Positions 1 to 6,102 of a stretch of 13,173 bases of DNA are shown in pieces. Position 1 is the stretch's first letter; the number at the start of each line of letters is the position of its first letter. The notes under the pieces are model-generated. The model had not been told where the DNA came from. It saw only the letters and a list, made by a program, of their open reading frames with translations, and did not search any database. Source of the stretch: JAADHU01 sp964446495 (GTDB lineage Bacteria > Pseudomonadota > Gammaproteobacteria > Steroidobacterales > Woeseiaceae); assembly GCA_964446495.1 (NCBI GenBank), contig CAYUOY010000112.1, forward strand, positions 1 through 13,173, in the 5' to 3' direction. The position numbers and the translations under genes were made by a program.

Positions 1-127
1 CCACGAGTTCGAACTTCAGATCGTCGTAGTGATCCCTGAGTTCGGCTACGGTTCGCTGGACAATCCGGGGCGAAACACCGGCCGCCAGCATCTGGCGGTA
101 CATTTCATCAAAACCAGGTTCACGCAT
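1..127 (-). CDS. Partial protein with HAAS-like helical N-terminus, downstream of padR
   Basis: Only the first 42 codons are present; the reading frame is open to the window edge. The ATG at 127 lies four bases after the padR stop codon, so the two genes are almost certainly cotranscribed and perhaps translationally coupled. A GGGAG lies nine bases upstream of the start. The visible part is a charged, helical stretch beginning MREPGFDEMYRQMLAAGVSP and then an AELRDHYDDL helix. This pattern (a helix, an 'AAGxSP' turn, then 'AELxDHxxDL') resembles the HAAS-type signalling domain and the prefix domain found on membrane proteins and permeases encoded next to PadR regulators. That assignment is family knowledge applied to a short fragment, so the function of the whole protein, including any membrane domain, is unknown. 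Confidence 0.7.
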   Translation of the reverse strand, partial: MREPGFDEMYRQMLAAGVSPRIVQRTVAELRDHYDDLKFELV

Positions 128-131
128 GACC

Positions 132-434
132 TCATGCTCCCAATACGGCACTGATTCCGGACTGGATTCTGTGCCATTCACTTTGCAATTTGCCCAATCG
201 CTTACGCCCTTTTGCCGTAACAGAATAATACACCCGGGTACGTCCGGCGACCTTCTTGCGTCTGGCCTTCAGGGCGCCATTTTTCTCGAGGCTGTGCAAA
301 ACCGGGTAAATGACACCTTCACCCAGTGAAATGGTATCACCGGTGGCATGGCGGATCGTTTTGACCAGCTCGTAACCGTACATTTCAGCGGTACTAAGTT
401 GGCGCAGCAGGAGTAACTCGGGAACTCCGCTCAT
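132..434 (-). CDS. PadR-family winged-helix transcriptional regulator
   Basis: This encodes a 100-residue PadR-type DNA-binding repressor. The protein shows the PadR winged-helix pattern: a first helix with MYGYELVKTI (about residues 18-27), a recognition region LGEGVIYPVLHSLEKNGAL (about 37-55), and the wing GRTRVYYSVTAKGRKRL (about 63-79) followed by a short C-terminal helix. The short length fits the subfamily with a minimal dimerisation region. I chose the ATG at 434 because homologous PadR proteins begin just before this first helix; the frame continues upstream to a TTG at 506, but those codons lie over the promoter. No convincing Shine-Dalgarno site precedes 434. It overlaps no neighbour and is followed after four bases by the HAAS-like gene. 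The three operator-like repeats upstream suggest autoregulation. The ligand is unknown. Confidence 0.9.
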   Translation of the reverse strand: MSGVPELLLLRQLSTAEMYGYELVKTIRHATGDTISLGEGVIYPVLHSLEKNGALKARRKKVAGRTRVYYSVTAKGRKRLGKLQSEWHRIQSGISAVLGA

Positions 435-487
435 GAAAGGTGGATTGGGTTGTGCCACGGGTTGACCCTGGAGAAAAACGACAGTAA

Positions 488-516
488 ACCATACCTCGTG
501 TCTCAAGGTATGTCAA
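488..516 (-). promoter_or_regulatory. Sigma70-type promoter for padR
   Basis: Reading leftward there is a perfect -35 TTGACA (516-511), a 17-base spacer, and a -10 TATGGT (493-488, four of six matches). Transcription would start near 481, giving a leader of about 47 bases before the padR ATG at 434. The spacer is almost entirely occupied by operator-like repeat 1 (491-511), so a bound PadR dimer should block RNA polymerase. The promoter elements are read directly from the sequence; the regulation is inferred. Confidence 0.6.
491..511. promoter_or_regulatory. PadR operator-like palindrome 1
   Basis: This 21-base imperfect palindrome has arms ATACCT and AGGTAT separated by nine bases, with more symmetry inside the core. 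It matches repeat 2 (548-568) at 19 of 21 positions. It sits between the -35 and -10 boxes of the padR promoter. PadR regulators commonly bind inverted repeats in their own promoter, so this is the likely main operator; binding is inferred. Confidence 0.65.
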
Positions 517-519
517 TCT

Positions 520-540
520 ATACATCGGCATTCAAGGCAT
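520..540. promoter_or_regulatory. Degenerate PadR operator-like repeat (middle copy)
   Basis: This copy matches repeat 1 at 15 of 21 positions and repeat 2 at 16 of 21. It keeps the left ATAC, the TCG, and the right TCAAGG but has weaker dyad symmetry. It begins 29 bases after repeat 1 and 28 bases before repeat 2, so its spacing is regular. A weaker auxiliary operator is the simplest reading. Confidence 0.45.
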
Positions 541-547
541 GTAGTCT

Positions 548-568
548 ATACCTCGTAACTCAAGGTAT
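548..568. promoter_or_regulatory. PadR operator-like palindrome 2
   Basis: This is the second well-conserved copy of the 21-base palindrome with ATACCT and AGGTAT arms, differing from copy 1 at only two central positions. It ends 29 bases before the ATG of the tonB-like gene (598), where it would overlap the start region of a rightward transcript. I could not find a clear -35/-10 pair for that gene. The likely role is repression of the tonB-like gene by PadR. Confidence 0.6.
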
Positions 569-597
569 TGAAGGCGGGCTGACACGAGGACTTCCAA

Positions 598-1194
598 ATG
601 ATCACACGCTATCTGACATCCGCCGCACTGGGCCTGACAATGGCATTCGGCCTGCTGTTTCTGATGCACACTCTGATCGATACGGGTAATGCTGCATTTT
701 CCCAAAAAAACAAAACAGTGATCGAACGCTGGATTCACCCACCGATCGAAGAGGAACCACCATTGGTCGATGAGCCTCTGCCGCGAGTAGATCCACCCAG
801 GCTACCGCCAACGAATTATCCCCCCACGTCGAATGACAATTTTACTGGCATGACCGGAGTCCCGATTCTTGCACCGGAACCAATGGGTTCGGGACCGATG
901 GGCTCTATGCTGAGTCAGAGTGACAGCCCGTTAGTCAGCATCGTAAGGGTCCAACCCGTCTACCCTCCGCGAGCGACTGCACTGGGTCTTGAAGGGTTCG
1001 TTACTGTGGGATATGACGTTAGCCCTGCCGGCACGGTTATTAATGTTGTTGTTCTCGAGTCTTCACACCCCCTGTTCGAGAAAGCCGCGATGGCTGCGGC
1101 TTACCGATTCCGCTTCAAACCCCGCGTTGTCGACGGGCAGCCGACCGGAAGCACCGGCATGCGAAATCGATTCCGTTTCGAAATGGAGCCATAG
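598..1194 (+). CDS. TonB-family energy transducer protein
   Basis: This 198-residue protein is predicted to span the inner membrane once and reach across the periplasm to outer-membrane transporters, passing on energy from an ExbB/ExbD-type motor. Residues about 7-27 form the N-terminal membrane anchor and contain a histidine (His24) in the helix, as in TonB proteins whose anchor histidine matters for proton-motive coupling. Residues 48-76 are rich in proline and acidic residues, the usual spacer. Residues about 115-197 form a TonB C-terminal domain, with YPPRATALGLEGFVTVGYDV and a closing RFRF strand. The ATG at 598 follows GAGGA at a seven-base spacing. No exbB, exbD or receptor gene is visible nearby. 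It is divergent from padR across the operator array, so it is probably a PadR target. Confidence 0.88.
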   Translation: MITRYLTSAALGLTMAFGLLFLMHTLIDTGNAAFSQKNKTVIERWIHPPIEEEPPLVDEPLPRVDPPRLPPTNYPPTSNDNFTGMTGVPILAPEPMGSGPMGSMLSQSDSPLVSIVRVQPVYPPRATALGLEGFVTVGYDVSPAGTVINVVVLESSHPLFEKAAMAAAYRFRFKPRVVDGQPTGSTGMRNRFRFEMEP

Positions 1195-1213
1195 CCGACG
1201 AATGCCTCAAACC

Positions 1214-1281
1214 GACAAGGGGGTACTTTTTCGGTCGTACCTTTCATCCCGCCAGGCTACGGTCAGAGGTGCCCCCTTGTC
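1214..1281. repeat. Long inverted repeat between convergent genes (REP-like or terminator)
   Basis: GACAAGGGGG at 1214-1223 is mirrored exactly by CCCCCTTGTC at 1272-1281, and the match extends to 12 of 13 bases. The loop is about 42-48 bases. Inside it is a second hairpin, GGTAC (1222-1226) with GTACC (1237-1241). The element fills most of the 91-base gap between the ends of two convergent genes. It could act as a two-way terminator, although neither arm is followed by a long T run. The G-rich arm and nested hairpin also resemble dispersed REP-type repeats. One copy in one window cannot decide. Confidence 0.5.
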
Positions 1282-1285
1282 TTTC

Positions 1286-1903
1286 CTATTTCGCGTCGCG
1301 AGAGAATGTTTCAATCACGGTGAACTCCTCACCTTCCTTGCTACGCAGCACAATTTTCCGCCGCAATTGCGTACCCTCTTCGATCAAATTGTAGCGCTCG
1401 GTCAGTTTCATGCCTCCGTTACCCAACGTTTCCACGACGAATTGTCTATCTTCCCAACCCGAGACTCGTTGCGCAGCCGCTTCTCCCACACGAATCATTT
1501 TTGCCTCGCCGAAGTGGTATTCCTCGACCACTGCGCGGTCAAAACTGATGTAAAGATCCCTCTCCGTGTGGCTTATCTTCAATGTCTTGCCGTTTTGCAG
1601 GAACACATGGACCAAGCCACCCACTTTAGGCTTTGGCGTGTGCTTGCCGGAAGCTTGTGCCGAATTCAATCGACGTAATTCGCGTACTTCATCGACGCCG
1701 TTGGTCGCGCCGATGGCGCGATCCAGCTCCCGTTGCGTTGTGTCGTAATCTTCAAGGAGACTCCAGCGTCCGGACAACTCGCTCGCTGATGGCGCCGGGC
1801 CGCTTATCCGGATCAGGCTCTCCCGGGTGCCGCAACCGGTCAGTAGCAGGGAGAAGCACATCACCAGGAAGCATGCTTTTGTCAGGTATTTCCAGCGGGC
1901 CAT
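1286..1903 (-). CDS. Predicted outer-membrane lipoprotein of unknown function
   Basis: This encodes a 205-residue precursor. A basic N-terminus and a hydrophobic helix lead to a lipobox LTGC, with the lipidated cysteine at residue 24 followed by glycine, which favours outer-membrane sorting. The rest is polar and looks rich in beta strands: an N-terminal SGRWSLLEDYD segment, a Lys/Pro linker near residue 90, then strands including VHVFLQNGKTLKI and GMKLTERYNLI. I do not recognise a named family, and no catalytic motif stands out. I chose the ATG at 1903, preceded by GAAGAG at a suitable distance; a GTG at 1909 is in frame but too close to that site. The gene is divergent from the oxidoreductase gene and convergent with the tonB-like gene. 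Its partners are unknown. Confidence 0.82.
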   Translation of the reverse strand: MARWKYLTKACFLVMCFSLLLTGCGTRESLIRISGPAPSASELSGRWSLLEDYDTTQRELDRAIGATNGVDEVRELRRLNSAQASGKHTPKPKVGGLVHVFLQNGKTLKISHTERDLYISFDRAVVEEYHFGEAKMIRVGEAAAQRVSGWEDRQFVVETLGNGGMKLTERYNLIEEGTQLRRKIVLRSKEGEEFTVIETFSRDAK

Positions 1904-1938
1904 GGGCACTCTTCATCCACTCGGGTTAAGCGAATTCT

Positions 1939-1968
1939 GTATTACCGCCCCGGTGGTTGCAACGTCAA
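1939..1968 (-). promoter_or_regulatory. Possible promoter for the lipoprotein gene
   Basis: Reading leftward there is TTGACG (1968-1963, five of six to the -35 consensus), an 18-base spacer and TAATAC (1944-1939, three of six to the -10). The start would fall near 1932, giving a leader of about 29 bases before the ATG at 1903. The -35 is good and the -10 is weak, so this is only a candidate. Confidence 0.4.
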
Positions 1969-2033
1969 TCGACGACCGCGGTGGGCAATTTGTATTTGCA
2001 TCGAGCACAACGGAGAGTATAAGGGCCTGAACG

Positions 2034-3401
2034 ATGCTATGGAGCGAGACCAAAGTGAAAACAACCACTGTTGCCGATACCTGGACCGGCAGACCAACAC
2101 CGCCTGAGTCGTGTCCTGAGGCCGCCGACATCGTCATTATTGGGGGCGGCATCGTTGGCGTTTCGACGGCATGGTTTTTGGCCCGTCAGGGCATAAGTGT
2201 TGCATTGTGTGAAAAGGGCTTTATTGCCGGGGAACAGTCCGGACGCAACTGGGGATGGGTTCGAATTCAGGGACGGGATCCCCGTGAAGTGCCCATGGCC
2301 ATCGAAAGCCTGAGTATCTGGCGCACGCTCGCCGAGGACATCGGCGAGCATGTCGGCTTCACGGAGGGCGGTTGCCTCTACACGGCTCGAAACCAGAAAG
2401 AACTTGCCAGCCTGGAAGAATGGCGGGACATCGCCCGTGATTTCGGCCTGTCGACACGGCTCATTTCGGGAAAGGACATGACGGCACAGGTCGGCGATGC
2501 GGCATCGCAATGGGTCGGTGGCCTGTTCACGTCCACTGATGGGCGCGCCGAGCCACACCTGGCCGGACCGGCCATCGGGAGAGCCGCCGTTCGGGCGGGC
2601 GCAACCCTGATGACGTCGTGTGCAGTGCGCGGTATCGAGACCGAAGGCGGGCGCGTCTCTGGCGTGGTTACAGAGCATGGCACTATTCGTTCCTCAACCG
2701 TGCTCTGCGCCGCGGGCGCCTGGTCCAGTAGGTTTTGCGCATCATTGGACATCCCCCTGCCGCAACTCCAGGTTCGTGGCACTGTGGTCCGTACAGCACC
2801 CGCCGAAAGCGCTCTGCAAGGAAATGTTTTTGATCAGCGTATCGGCATTCGTCGCCGGCAGGACGGTGGTTTTAGCATTGCGCACGGCACTATACTCGAC
2901 CACAGTATTACCCCGTCCACCTTTCGTTATGCCTTCAAATTCCTGCCAGCATTGCGGCAGGAAATTGGCAGCTTGCGGCTGTCAATTGGCAGCGACTTTC
3001 TTGATGATCTTAAAGCGCCCAGGACATGGGCGCTGGACCGTAAATCGCCGTTTGAGGAACAACGCGTACTGAACCCGGACCCCAATCCGCGGGTGCTTGC
3101 CGGGATCAGGAAGAACCTGGCGCGCACCTTCCCTGATCTTGCCGACGTCGAGTTCGTTGAGGCCTGGGCCGGGATGGTCGAGACTTCACCGGATGTCGTG
3201 CCGATTATTTGCGATCAGCCGCAACTGCCGGGATTTTTCATTGCCACCGGATTTAGCGGACATGGATTCGGTCTGGGACCCGGTGCGGGCAAAGCGATCG
3301 CCGCCATGCTGACCGGCAATGATGTTGGCATCGATCTTTCGGCATTCAAACTCAGCCGGTTTTTTGACGGAAGCCCGATTCGACCGTTTTCGGCTATCTG
3401 A
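2034..3401 (+). CDS. FAD-dependent oxidoreductase, DadA/DAO family
   Basis: This 455-residue flavoenzyme belongs to the D-amino-acid/glycine oxidase (DAO) superfamily, whose members oxidise amines or amino acids with bound FAD. The N-terminal dinucleotide-binding motif IVIIGGGIVGVSTAWFLARQ (about residues 33-52) is followed by Glu60, placed to hold the FAD ribose. Next comes GRNWGWVR (70-77), typical of one DAO subgroup related to opine and D-amino-acid dehydrogenases. The C-terminal ATGFSGHGFGLGPGAGKAIA is the second FAD-contact region of the family. There is no signal peptide or membrane helix, so it is probably cytoplasmic or peripheral. The ATG at 2034 follows AAGGG at eight bases. It lies 22 bases upstream of the M64 peptidase gene, so they are probably one operon. 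The substrate is unknown; calling it true DadA would go too far. Confidence 0.85.
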   Translation: MLWSETKVKTTTVADTWTGRPTPPESCPEAADIVIIGGGIVGVSTAWFLARQGISVALCEKGFIAGEQSGRNWGWVRIQGRDPREVPMAIESLSIWRTLAEDIGEHVGFTEGGCLYTARNQKELASLEEWRDIARDFGLSTRLISGKDMTAQVGDAASQWVGGLFTSTDGRAEPHLAGPAIGRAAVRAGATLMTSCAVRGIETEGGRVSGVVTEHGTIRSSTVLCAAGAWSSRFCASLDIPLPQLQVRGTVVRTAPAESALQGNVFDQRIGIRRRQDGGFSIAHGTILDHSITPSTFRYAFKFLPALRQEIGSLRLSIGSDFLDDLKAPRTWALDRKSPFEEQRVLNPDPNPRVLAGIRKNLARTFPDLADVEFVEAWAGMVETSPDVVPIICDQPQLPGFFIATGFSGHGFGLGPGAGKAIAAMLTGNDVGIDLSAFKLSRFFDGSPIRPFSAI

Positions 3402-3423
3402 AGCAACTCTCAGGATGACTGGT

Positions 3424-4836
3424 ATGAAAACAACTCTGGCAGGTCTCGTCGTCGTCTCCTTGTTCATCTGCAGCGCGGCGCAGGGTAAAGAACCCCACAC
3501 GATGCGGCTCGATTACTACCACTCCGGGAATGCATCGAGCGAAATATTCAGCATTGAAGAAGTTGTTCTGGAGCCTCTGGTCTGGCCCGGCAATCCAGCA
3601 CGACCGGTCGATGAGACACTACGTGGCAAGTACGCTTTTGAGATCATCGCAGGCGATACGGGCGATACGTTGTATTCACGAAGTTTCAGCAGCGTATACG
3701 GCGAGTGGGAAACGACCGCTGAGGCGCGTCGCCTGAATCGTACTTTTCATGAGTCGTTGCGTTTTCCGGCGCCCAATCAACCATTCGATGTCCTCATCAC
3801 CAAAAGAGACGCCGAGAACAAGTTCAGTGAAATCTGGCGCACCCGGCTGGATCCCGACGATTACCTGGTGCATCAGGAAACGGCCGCCTATGCACGCCAG
3901 GTCACACCGATCATGTACAACGGAAACCCTGCCATCAAAGTTGATTTGCTGTTGCTGGGAGACGGTTATACAGCAGATGAACAGGATCCCTTCCTGGAAA
4001 AGGCACGGGAATTGACCGAGAGGCTGTTTGCAACCCCGCCTTTCAGGGATCGAAAACGAGACTTTAATGTTTGGGCCCTGGCGCCAGTGGCCAGGGAGTC
4101 CGGAGTTTCGAGGCCATCGACCGGTTTGTATCGGGATTCGCCTCTGGGCACCCGCTACGACGCTTTTCGCAGCGAGCGCTATGTACTGACCGTGGAAAAC
4201 AAAGCCATGCGACGTATAGCTTCATCGGCACCCTATGATTTTATCGAGATACTCACCAACAGCGATACCTACGGTGGTGGCGGTATCTATGGACTCTACA
4301 GTACAGCGGCTGCCAACAGCGAATGGGCGGATTACCTGTTCGTACACGAGTTTGGCCACCATTTCGCGGGGCTCGCTGATGAGTACTACACCAGTTCCGT
4401 CGCCTACGAACCGCCCGAAGAAATCAGGGAACCCTATGAGCCGAACGTTACCGCCCTGCTCGACCCGGACAAGTTGAAATGGAAAGACCTGGTCGATGAA
4501 ACGACACCCTTGCCCACCGAGTGGCCGAAAGCGGAGTACGACGAGCACTCACTCGCCTATCAGGTGAAGCGCGCAGAAATGCGTGAGGAGAATGTGTCGG
4601 AGGCTGCAATGAACAAGCTGTTCCGAACGAATCAAAATATCGTGGAGGGGATGTTTTCGAAGGCGAAATATCGGAATACCATTGGCGCTTTCGAAGGCGG
4701 AAATTACCGGTCCGAAGGAATCTACCGCTCCGAAATGAATTGCATCATGTTTACGCGCAGCAGTAACTTTTGCAAAGTTTGCAGCAATGCCATCGAGCTT
4801 GTTATCGACGAATACTCGCGGCCTCGGGAACCGTGA
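3424..4836 (+). CDS. Secreted M64-family zinc metallopeptidase (IgA peptidase-like)
   Basis: This 470-residue protein starts with a signal peptide: Lys2, a hydrophobic helix at residues 5-17 and a small-residue cleavage region near SAAQG. A beta-rich N-terminal domain (about 25-150) matches the M64 N-terminal region. The catalytic domain begins at VDLLLLGDGYTADE (about 172) and contains HEFGHHFAGLADEYY (308-322), the zinc motif with His308, Glu309 and His312 followed by the family's Asp-Glu. The C-terminus has MNCIMFTRSSNFCKVC, with three cysteines that could form a disulphide. The family is named after an IgA-cleaving enzyme, but a role against antibodies is not implied here; periplasmic or extracellular peptide breakdown is more likely. 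I chose the ATG at 3424, preceded by AGGA at eight bases and giving a clean signal peptide. In-frame starts further upstream overlap the oxidoreductase gene. Confidence 0.88.
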   Translation: MKTTLAGLVVVSLFICSAAQGKEPHTMRLDYYHSGNASSEIFSIEEVVLEPLVWPGNPARPVDETLRGKYAFEIIAGDTGDTLYSRSFSSVYGEWETTAEARRLNRTFHESLRFPAPNQPFDVLITKRDAENKFSEIWRTRLDPDDYLVHQETAAYARQVTPIMYNGNPAIKVDLLLLGDGYTADEQDPFLEKARELTERLFATPPFRDRKRDFNVWALAPVARESGVSRPSTGLYRDSPLGTRYDAFRSERYVLTVENKAMRRIASSAPYDFIEILTNSDTYGGGGIYGLYSTAAANSEWADYLFVHEFGHHFAGLADEYYTSSVAYEPPEEIREPYEPNVTALLDPDKLKWKDLVDETTPLPTEWPKAEYDEHSLAYQVKRAEMREENVSEAAMNKLFRTNQNIVEGMFSKAKYRNTIGAFEGGNYRSEGIYRSEMNCIMFTRSSNFCKVCSNAIELVIDEYSRPREP

Positions 4837-6033
4837 TCAGATTTCGCGCCTGAGTTTCGCCGCAAGGCCGCCTTTCCTGGCCACCTTGATGGTGTTCAGA
4901 CCAAGCCAGGATCCCAGAATGCCCAATTCGCGCGCCAGCTTATTGGCAACCAGCAGGCTATCCGCACCCTCTTCCACATGCGCCGCTTGCACCAGCAAGA
5001 CAGATGCTTTGCGGTCCGCTTTCAAATCGACCCGCGCGACGATCTGGTCGCCCATCAGAAACGGCAACACGTAATAACCCCACCGCCGCTTGTGTTGGGG
5101 CACGTAGATTTCGATACGATAGTGAAACTTGAATAGCCGCTCCGCTCGTGGTCGAAACCAGACCAATGGGTCGAACGGCGAGAGCAGCGCCGTGGTCGAG
5201 ATGCTGCGCGGAATCCGTGCGCCGGAGGCGAGATAAGCCGGCTCGGACCAGCCCTCGACTGAGACTTCGGAGAGATCCCCCAACTCAAGCAGTTCCTGGA
5301 TGCGAGGTTGTGCATCCCGCGGTGACATTCGGTAGTAATCGGCCAGGTCTGCAGCCGTCGCAACCCCGCACGCCTGTGCGGCCCGTCGCAACAATTCCCG
5401 CCTTGCATTGACGTCGCTGATCTTGCGGGTCCGATGTTTTTCGTCAATGAGGCGCGTCGGCAAATCGTAAACGCGTTGAAAATTGGGCAGACGATCGGCG
5501 ACCGCGATGCGGCCGAGACCGAAATGGTATTCAAGCGCCCAACGTGGCACTGAACGATGCCAACCGCCTGGTGTGCGCTTCGGTTCATTGAAGTCGGGTA
5601 AATCCTGAGCGGTAACAGCGCCCTGTTGCCGGACGATCTGCAGCGCACGGGACAGGTAATTGGCGCCCACACCCAATTTCGCGACGGGGCTGCCCGACCA
5701 CGGTCTGAATGACTTGCGGCGATATCCCAGTAATGGCCAGGCATTGGCCGGAACAATGGAAGCCTCGTGCGCCCACTGTTCCGTAAATTCACGGCTCCGG
5801 TATATCAGCTTATGGAATCGATCCCTCGCATACGGTCCAAGCCGCGAAAAGACGACCAGCAAATGTGCCGGAATCAAAACGTTGACAAAGTCCAGTTGCA
5901 ACAGACCCAGTGTATTGACCACGCGCCGAATGTGGCGTTGGTCTACGCCCCCGGTCGGTCGGGGTTTATGGAGCCCCTGAGCCGCGATCGCCATGCGACG
6001 GGCTTCCGCGAGGGATAGTTGAATTCTTGCCAT
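4837..6033 (-). CDS. ycaQ: YcaQ/AlkX-type winged-helix DNA glycosylase
   Basis: This 398-residue protein belongs to the HTH_42 winged-helix family that includes AlkZ and E. coli YcaQ (AlkX), DNA glycosylases that remove bulky alkylated bases or unhook interstrand crosslinks. The N-terminal region has LLQLDFVNVLIPAH, with a Q-L-D triad at Gln46-Asp48 like the Q-x-D catalytic motif reported for the YcaQ branch rather than the Q-x-Q of AlkZ. FSRLGPYARDRF follows. The C-terminal part has LLSPFDPLVWFRPRAERLF, RWGYYVLPFLMGD and VDLKADRK, which match the family closely. I chose the ATG at 6033 because homologues begin there; upstream codons run into the divergent promoter and the next gene. It is a single gene, convergent with the M64 peptidase gene with no gap and divergent from the PNPOx-like gene. 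Confidence 0.88.
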   Translation of the reverse strand: MARIQLSLAEARRMAIAAQGLHKPRPTGGVDQRHIRRVVNTLGLLQLDFVNVLIPAHLLVVFSRLGPYARDRFHKLIYRSREFTEQWAHEASIVPANAWPLLGYRRKSFRPWSGSPVAKLGVGANYLSRALQIVRQQGAVTAQDLPDFNEPKRTPGGWHRSVPRWALEYHFGLGRIAVADRLPNFQRVYDLPTRLIDEKHRTRKISDVNARRELLRRAAQACGVATAADLADYYRMSPRDAQPRIQELLELGDLSEVSVEGWSEPAYLASGARIPRSISTTALLSPFDPLVWFRPRAERLFKFHYRIEIYVPQHKRRWGYYVLPFLMGDQIVARVDLKADRKASVLLVQAAHVEEGADSLLVANKLARELGILGSWLGLNTIKVARKGGLAAKLRREI

Positions 6034-6060
6034 TGCTATTCGTCTGATCAGCGTTACTAT
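6033..6060 (+). promoter_or_regulatory. Possible promoter for the PNPOx-like gene
   Basis: TTGCTA (6033-6038, four of six) and TACTAT (6055-6060, four of six) are separated by 16 bases. The start would fall near 6067, giving a leader of about 36 bases that contains the strong GGAGG site. The -35 box touches the start codon of the divergent ycaQ gene. Both boxes are imperfect. Confidence 0.35.
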
Positions 6061-6102
6061 CGCCGCTACAATTGGCACGCAACAGCGTTCGGGAGGACGT
6101 TC

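Noticed and set aside
491..568. Small CRISPR array
   Set aside because: The repeats are palindromic, 21 bases long with spacers of only 7-8 bases, degenerate in the middle copy and placed in a divergent promoter; operators explain them better.
989..1678. Open frame of 229 codons on the plus strand
   Set aside because: It overlaps the end of the tonB-like gene and runs antisense through the lipoprotein gene; its product is low in family-like features, and both overlapped genes have clear protein signatures.
2037..2678. Open frame of 213 codons antisense to the FAD oxidoreductase gene
   Set aside because: It is a shadow of a GC-rich coding frame; the sense strand has a clear FAD motif and ribosome site.
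3319..3423. Longer in-frame start for the M64 peptidase
   Set aside because: It would overlap the oxidoreductase gene by 83 bases and bury the signal peptide; the ATG at 3424 has a proper ribosome site and a normal signal sequence.
5055..5792. Open frame of 245 codons on the minus strand within ycaQ
   Set aside because: Same strand, different frame; ycaQ matches its family over its full length, so this is a shadow.
6019..6102. Longer in-frame start for the PNPOx-like gene
   Set aside because: It would overlap the start of ycaQ and lacks a ribosome site; GGGAGG stands right before the ATG at 6103.
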